This document shows, piece after piece, positions 59,701-64,000 of a stretch of 64,000 bases of DNA. The notes under the pieces are model-generated. The model saw only the letters and a program-made list of their open reading frames with translations, was not told where the DNA came from and did no database searches. The stretch spans positions 2,542,001-2,606,000 of the forward strand of contig JAPEHQ010000003.1 in assembly GCA_027405735.1 (NCBI GenBank), in the 5' to 3' direction. The translations under genes were made by a program, and so were the position numbers. Within the stretch, counting starts at the first letter, position 1. Every line of letters starts with the position of its first letter. Origin of the DNA: Mucor racemosus. Taxonomy: Eukaryota > Mucoromycota > Mucoromycetes > Mucorales > Mucoraceae.

Positions 59701-61252
59701 ACTCGATGAATCCTCTTGACTATGCTTTCCGTACTCTTGATTGTTCTTTGAGAGCAATGTCTCCTACTGAAGATTTGAATGAATATCAACTTATCATGAA
59801 ATATATGAATTCTACTTCAAAATCAAAATTCGAGTTGAAACATCTCTTTGCTGTAAACAGAGCCGATGAAGAAAAACGGTTCCATCCTTATGAGAACTCT
59901 TCAGATCGCAAATTGTTATGGCATGGATCTAGAGTTGGTAACTTTATGGGTATCCTCAAGCAAGGTCTTCGTGTCACTCCTCGTACTTCCACTGCAAATG
60001 TAAGTAGATATTGGTTATTTCAAGAGTATTTTCTAAGTGTATTTTGTTTAATAATAGGGCGCTTTATTGGGCAATGGTGTCTACTTTGCAGACACTTTTT
60101 CTAAATCTTTGAATTATTCTTCAGAAGATTTTGGAAACCATAGATCTGCTTACAAATTGATGTTATTATGTGAGGTCTCATTAGGCAAAGAAAAACTTTA
60201 TGGAGATTATTCTACTGAAGATGATCAAACAATTAACTCTATGAAAGGGCAAGGAATGAATATTCCTGACCCTGAAAATACTGTATATGATGAAAATGGC
60301 GTAAGTTTACGATTGTCGATTTAAATAACAAAATCGTTAACGTTTTATAATAGCTTTGTATTCCAATTGGGCCCTGTATTCCTTTTGCTCAACCTATTTC
60401 TACTCCATCTCGTGGTTTCCAAGCACCAGTTAATCTCAACTTTAATGAATGGGCAGTCTATAATGAAGACCGTATCAAGATTCGCTATCTTTTGATCATT
60501 AAAGAAGCAAATAGTTGCTCTTTGTGCTTTACCCCTGATGTCAAAAAACACTTGTTGAAGCCCTATCTCGATCAGGAATTCAAAGACTACAACTATAAAG
60601 GTTTCAATGATTATGAAACAGAGATTGTAAAGGCATATCTCTCACATGCAAATAAGTCTCCTCAAGATATTTATAAAGAAGATGTTGACGATTTTGTCAA
60701 TGCAAGAGGTTACAGTAAGTTTGAAAAACACTAACAACATTTAGAATACCTGAACTAACATTACATCTATAGAAACCAAATGGAACACTCCTTTAGATTT
60801 GGAAAAGGATAGTAAAATATGTTGCAATTGTGCAAAAAGAATCACCACAGTGCTTTTGGAGCAAAGAATTGCTCGCAACAGCAACTCAAACGAAATAATT
60901 GGTAAGTTGATTGATCCAAATGCGCACGTTGAATCATAACCTCATACATATTTCAACAGATAAACTTAATAAGAAACCTCGCTGCAAATATGGAAAAGAA
61001 TGTCGTACCCAAACTAAAATTGGTCATGCTACAAAATATAAGCATTGGTTCAAGAAAAATATTGCTGATATCCCTCATAATCCAGTAAAAGACCTTCTCG
61101 GTGATCCTTTGTCAGAGCATAGTGAGCCAGATGATGATGATTATAAATCTGAAGATATCGAAAACACTGATGATGAAGAAGACAATGACGAAGATGAAGA
61201 CATGGACACTGATGATAAAGATGAAGACGCAATGGAAACTGATGATAATTAA
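50787..61252 (+). CDS. Giant ankyrin-WGR-PARP protein with C-terminal PBZ-like finger (PME-5-like)
   Basis: The 24-exon model keeps phase throughout: 50787-50870, 50940-51071, 51129-51958, 52014-52341, 52405-53443, 53505-54004, 54063-54311, 54372-54516, 54574-55203, 55254-55793, 55853-56391, 56447-56639, 56698-57080, 57140-57484, 57556-57669, 57747-58013, 58075-58411, 58466-58865, 58920-59434, 59506-59999, 60058-60300, 60354-60714, 60773-60901, 60960-61252; about 3029 residues. Order: basic, Lys-rich N-terminus (1-300, nuclear-type signals KKRKSAANK); unassigned conserved-looking segment (300-460); long ankyrin array (460-2270; DKQTPLLYATKNGYLDCVRV, YNRTPLHYAAMHGQDLL); WGR (2350-2440, LWTRWGPLGQEG); PARP regulatory domain (2445-2600); catalytic domain with H2663 (LLWHGSR), Y2697 (GNGVYFAD) and E2801 (FNEWAVYN); PBZ-like C2941, C2947, H2955, H2961; acidic tail. 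The H-Y-E triad predicts poly(ADP-ribose) chain synthesis. The GTTAGT donor at 58866 is the weakest splice. Confidence 0.93.
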
Positions 61253-61745
61253 ACCTCTTATGTAGATTATATGCTATGAATAAAATAAAGATTTTTTTAA
61301 TCTATCAAAAAACAATACCTTGTTTCTGGTTTTAAAGGATTTTTACAACTCATAAAAGCATTATTTACTATGACACATTATAACATAAAATGATCACCAG
61401 GCACTATTCTTTCTTTCTGTGCTTTTTTTTTTTTTTTTTTGCTGTTATTCTGCGAAAGAATAAACTTTCAAATGGAAAAAGAACTAGCTTCCATATTCAA
61501 TAGCTAAACTCATTTTGCATATTCTTTTTAAATCGATTATATATTAATACATGTTGATATATCAAACAAGACGTTTATATATACTTGAGTATATGAACAT
61601 CATTCATTTCAAAAGATTGCTAATGTAGAATACTTTTTTGATCTGTCAAATTACACCTTTTTCTTCGTGACTGTGGCAAAGTGTATCATTTTGTTAAAAC
61701 GTGGGGATGCTTGTTCCTTTACCCCTATTTCAATATATTAGACAA
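61253..61745. other. Intergenic between PARP and ThrRS genes
   Basis: Holds the PARP 3' end (AATAAAATAAAG at about 61279) and a T18 tract at about 61423-61440. No gene was seen. Confidence 0.5.
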
Positions 61746-63369
61746 ATGTTTTCTCGTCAAATATTACGTTCATTAAGGACAAATTCTGGTAAGAAACACA
61801 ATGAGAAAATAAAATGTGCAATTATACCGAGATTTATAGTGATAATTGTCTAAATAGGTATATTATCACATAGCTTGCCAATTGCAAGATCTTTGCATAT
61901 TTCCAGGGCCTGTCTTGTCAAAGCTGCCGATAAACCTAAAGTCAATGGTAAATTAGCACAAAAGTTATTCCTATTTATATCTAACCTCTACTTTTTCAAT
62001 TAAACAAAGATGTTTCCAAAACAAATGAACATGATCACAGAGCTATCGGTAAAGCACAATCATTATTTATGATTCACCCTGTCAGCCCTGGCTCTATTTT
62101 CATGTTACCGCATGGTACTCGCATTGTACATAAGCTTCAGGATTTTTTGAGGACTGAGTATGCTAGATATGGATACGATGAAGTTATGACACCGTTAATT
62201 TATAAAAAGGAATTATGGGAAACAAGTGGTCATTGGCAAAATTATATGGAAGATATGTTTATGGTAAAGAGTGGACGCGAGCAAGCATGTACTCATGAGC
62301 ATAACCATGATGAAGATCAATTGATTGATACTGATGAAGGCCTCTTTGGTTTGAAACCTATGAATTGCCCTGGTCATTGTTTGATTTTTGACAGTACACC
62401 TAAATCATATCGTGATCTTCCTATTAGATTAGCTGATTTTAGTCCACTTCATAGGTAAAGTATGATTTTAGCATATGAAATTGAATATTTGACTTAATTT
62501 TGAATTCAAGAAATGAAGCATCAGGTGCATTATCAGGTTTAACTAGAGTACGAAGATTTCATCAAGACGATGCTCATATTTTCTGTGCTGAAAAACAAAT
62601 CGAAGAAGAAATTACATCTTGTTTATCATTTGTTGATCGTGTATACAAAGCGTTTAAATTCCCTCATTATGATTTGACTCTTTCCACACGCCCTGAATCA
62701 CAATACATTGGATCAATAGAAGAATGGAATCATGCTGAAGAATCCTTGACACAGGCATTGAATGGAACAGGTCGCCCATGGTCTATCAAGGAGGGAGATG
62801 GTGCATTTTATGGACCAAAGATTGATATTATGGTCAAGGATTCTAGTGGAAAATCTCATCAAACAGCAACTATTCAACTTGATTTCCAATTGCCCAACAG
62901 ATTTGGGTTAAAGTACGTCGATGAAAATGATGTATCACAAACACCTGTCATTGTACATAGAGCTATTCTTGGCTCCATTGAGCGTATGATGGCTATTTTG
63001 ATTGAACATACAGGCGGTAAATGGCCATTCTGGTTGAGTCCTCGACAAGGTGTTGTGATTCCTGTATCTACCCAATTTGCTGATTATGCTAAAAAAGTAG
63101 CTCAATCATTATCTTTAGGTGAAGATCAAGAATTAACTTCTTCTCATGACCAATACTATGTCGATGTAGACTCTTCCCCTCGCGATAGACTTAACAAAAT
63201 GATCCGTCAAGCTCAGCTTCAACAGTATAACTTTATTTTCGTTGTTGGTCAAAAGGAAATGGATGAAGGAACTGTTAACGTAAGAACTCGTAAGGGTGAA
63301 GTTTTGGGTACAATGGGCGTTGAGCAAGTTCGCAAAATGTTTGCTTCCATGACAAAAAATTTAGAGTAA
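61746..63369 (+). CDS. Threonyl-tRNA synthetase, mitochondrial (MST1-like)
   Basis: Exons 61746-61788, 61858-61947, 62010-62454 and 62511-63369 give 478 residues. The N-terminus MFSRQILRSLRTNSGILSHS is basic and Ser-rich, a matrix-targeting signal. The class II core shows motif 1 (PHGTRIVHKLQDFLRTEYAR), MNCPGH with the zinc-ligand Cys, motif 2 (TRVRRFHQDDAHIFC), GDGAFYGPKIDIMVKD and motif 3 (HRAILGSIERMMAILIEH), followed by an anticodon-binding domain (RQGVVIPVS to the end). TGS and editing domains are absent, as in yeast mitochondrial MST1 (462 residues), which separates it from the cytosolic enzyme. It charges mitochondrial tRNA-Thr. Confidence 0.95.
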
Positions 63370-63581
63370 AAAAAATATTGCACATGTATATAATAAATGT
63401 AATTTTAAACATATTAGATGATTTTTGATTTAATGTAAGATAAAAACAATCCTTAGTATTTATTTATTTATACTTTATGCATGATCAAAGCATTAATTGT
63501 CGTAATTTAGTTTTGATCTGAAGGATTACAAAATGTACTGATTGTTATCGATTGTCGGTTAAAAATATTTCGACGATGCTC
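63370..63581. other. Spacer between ThrRS gene and reverse transcriptase fragment
   Basis: Short AT-rich 3' flank with ATAATAAATG at about 63391 as a possible poly(A) signal. Nothing else. Confidence 0.5.
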
Positions 63582-64000
63582 TTAGTTGAATAAGATTCGA
63601 AAGCACGTTGTTACATGGGCAATTCTTTTAATAGCTAGCAATTGCCAAATAACTCGACGATCTACAGTATCATAAGCTGCCTTGATATCCAAGAAGGCCA
63701 CTACTGGGTTGTGATGATGAAGCAGAAAATAATCGTGCATCAAATCATGTAGACAAAGAGCTTGATCCAGAGGACTACGTTGAGGACGAAAGCCACCTTG
63801 CGCAACATCAAGAGCAGGAGAATGAACTTCATCAAGATCAGGCATAAGTGAAAACTCAAAGAGCTTACGCATCACCGAAGTAAGAGAAATTGGCCGATAA
63901 TTACTAGGATCAGAAGCATCACCTTTCTTAAAGATAGGAAAAACCTGAGCTTGACGCCAAAGATCAGGAGTATTACACCATTGATAGCACAAGGTAAACA
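63582..64000 (-). pseudogene. Non-LTR reverse transcriptase fragment, continues beyond the right edge
   Basis: The frame reads through RT blocks: VFPIFKKGDASDPSNYRPIS, LTSVMRKLFE, AQGGFRPQRSPLDQAL and VVAFLDIKAAYDTVDRRVIW, the last with a catalytic Asp (FLDIKAAYD). Similarity then stops and the frame ends after about 20 unrelated residues, before the YADD box. It differs clearly from the LINE at 18791-24457 (FLDIKAAYD versus MLDNHKAYD), so it is another family. Because LINE copies normally lose their 5' end, loss of the 3' part points to a secondary deletion or breakpoint near 63640. Confidence 0.85.

Noticed and set aside
50787..61252. Naming the PARP gene tankyrase
   Set aside because: It has WGR and PARP regulatory domains and no SAM domain is visible; the order fits PME-5-like proteins better.
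1..64000. CRISPR arrays, rRNA genes, bacterial operons
   Set aside because: Nothing of this kind is visible; the window is spliced eukaryotic DNA.

Overview
The window looks like nuclear DNA of an early-diverging fungus, most likely Mucoromycota (Mucorales-like). It is strongly A+T rich, and its genes carry many short introns of about 50-75 bases with GTAAGT-type donors. Gene islands alternate with repeat-rich DNA. The host genes are typical fungal housekeeping genes plus a very large ankyrin-WGR-PARP protein. This placement is inferred from gene style and my recognition of families; no database search was possible.

Layout. 1-965: the 5' part of a two-SH3-domain protein gene (minus strand), running off the left edge. 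966-9938: gene-poor DNA with two copies of a dispersed repeat (family A), a tRNA-like relic and two strong hairpins. 9939-17459: casein kinase I-like kinase and mitochondrial glutaryl-CoA dehydrogenase (plus), then a PHD-SET protein of the Set3/Set4 type (minus). 18782-24471: a complete-looking LINE with two intact ORFs, a poly(A) tract and a 14-base target duplication. 25200-25550: N-terminal stump of a mariner-like transposase. 26149-33413: dense host genes (Vip1/Asp1 inositol pyrophosphate synthase, ribosomal protein uS7/RPS5, Bax-inhibitor-1 family protein, an unknown membrane protein, a small zinc-ribbon protein).

34212-49134 is a large inverted duplication: two nearly identical arms of about 5 kb around a spacer of about 4.9 kb. 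The right arm and part of the spacer resolve into a 4.4 kb CACTA-type DNA transposon (42613-47023). It has 12-base CACTA termini, a 3-base target duplication (CAA) and subterminal ATGNGCA-type repeats. It is inserted in a family A repeat whose empty site survives at about 2230. The transposon shows no transposase. It carries one exon that reads as the C-terminal WD40 part of cytoplasmic dynein intermediate chain, open in the right copy and frameshifted in the left. This is a Pack-CACTA-like gene-capture element that has since been duplicated in inverted orientation.

50787-61252 (plus) is the most striking host gene: a 24-exon model of about 3029 residues with a basic N-terminus, a very long ankyrin array, WGR, PARP regulatory and PARP catalytic domains with an intact H-Y-E triad, and a C-terminal PBZ-like (poly(ADP-ribose)-binding) zinc finger. 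The order resembles nematode PME-5 rather than vertebrate tankyrase. About 200 bases upstream lies a perfect 26-base palindrome with an ideal RFX/Crt1 X-box at its core, which suggests DNA-damage-linked control. 61746-63369 encodes mitochondrial threonyl-tRNA synthetase. The right edge holds a fragment of a second non-LTR reverse transcriptase (minus strand).
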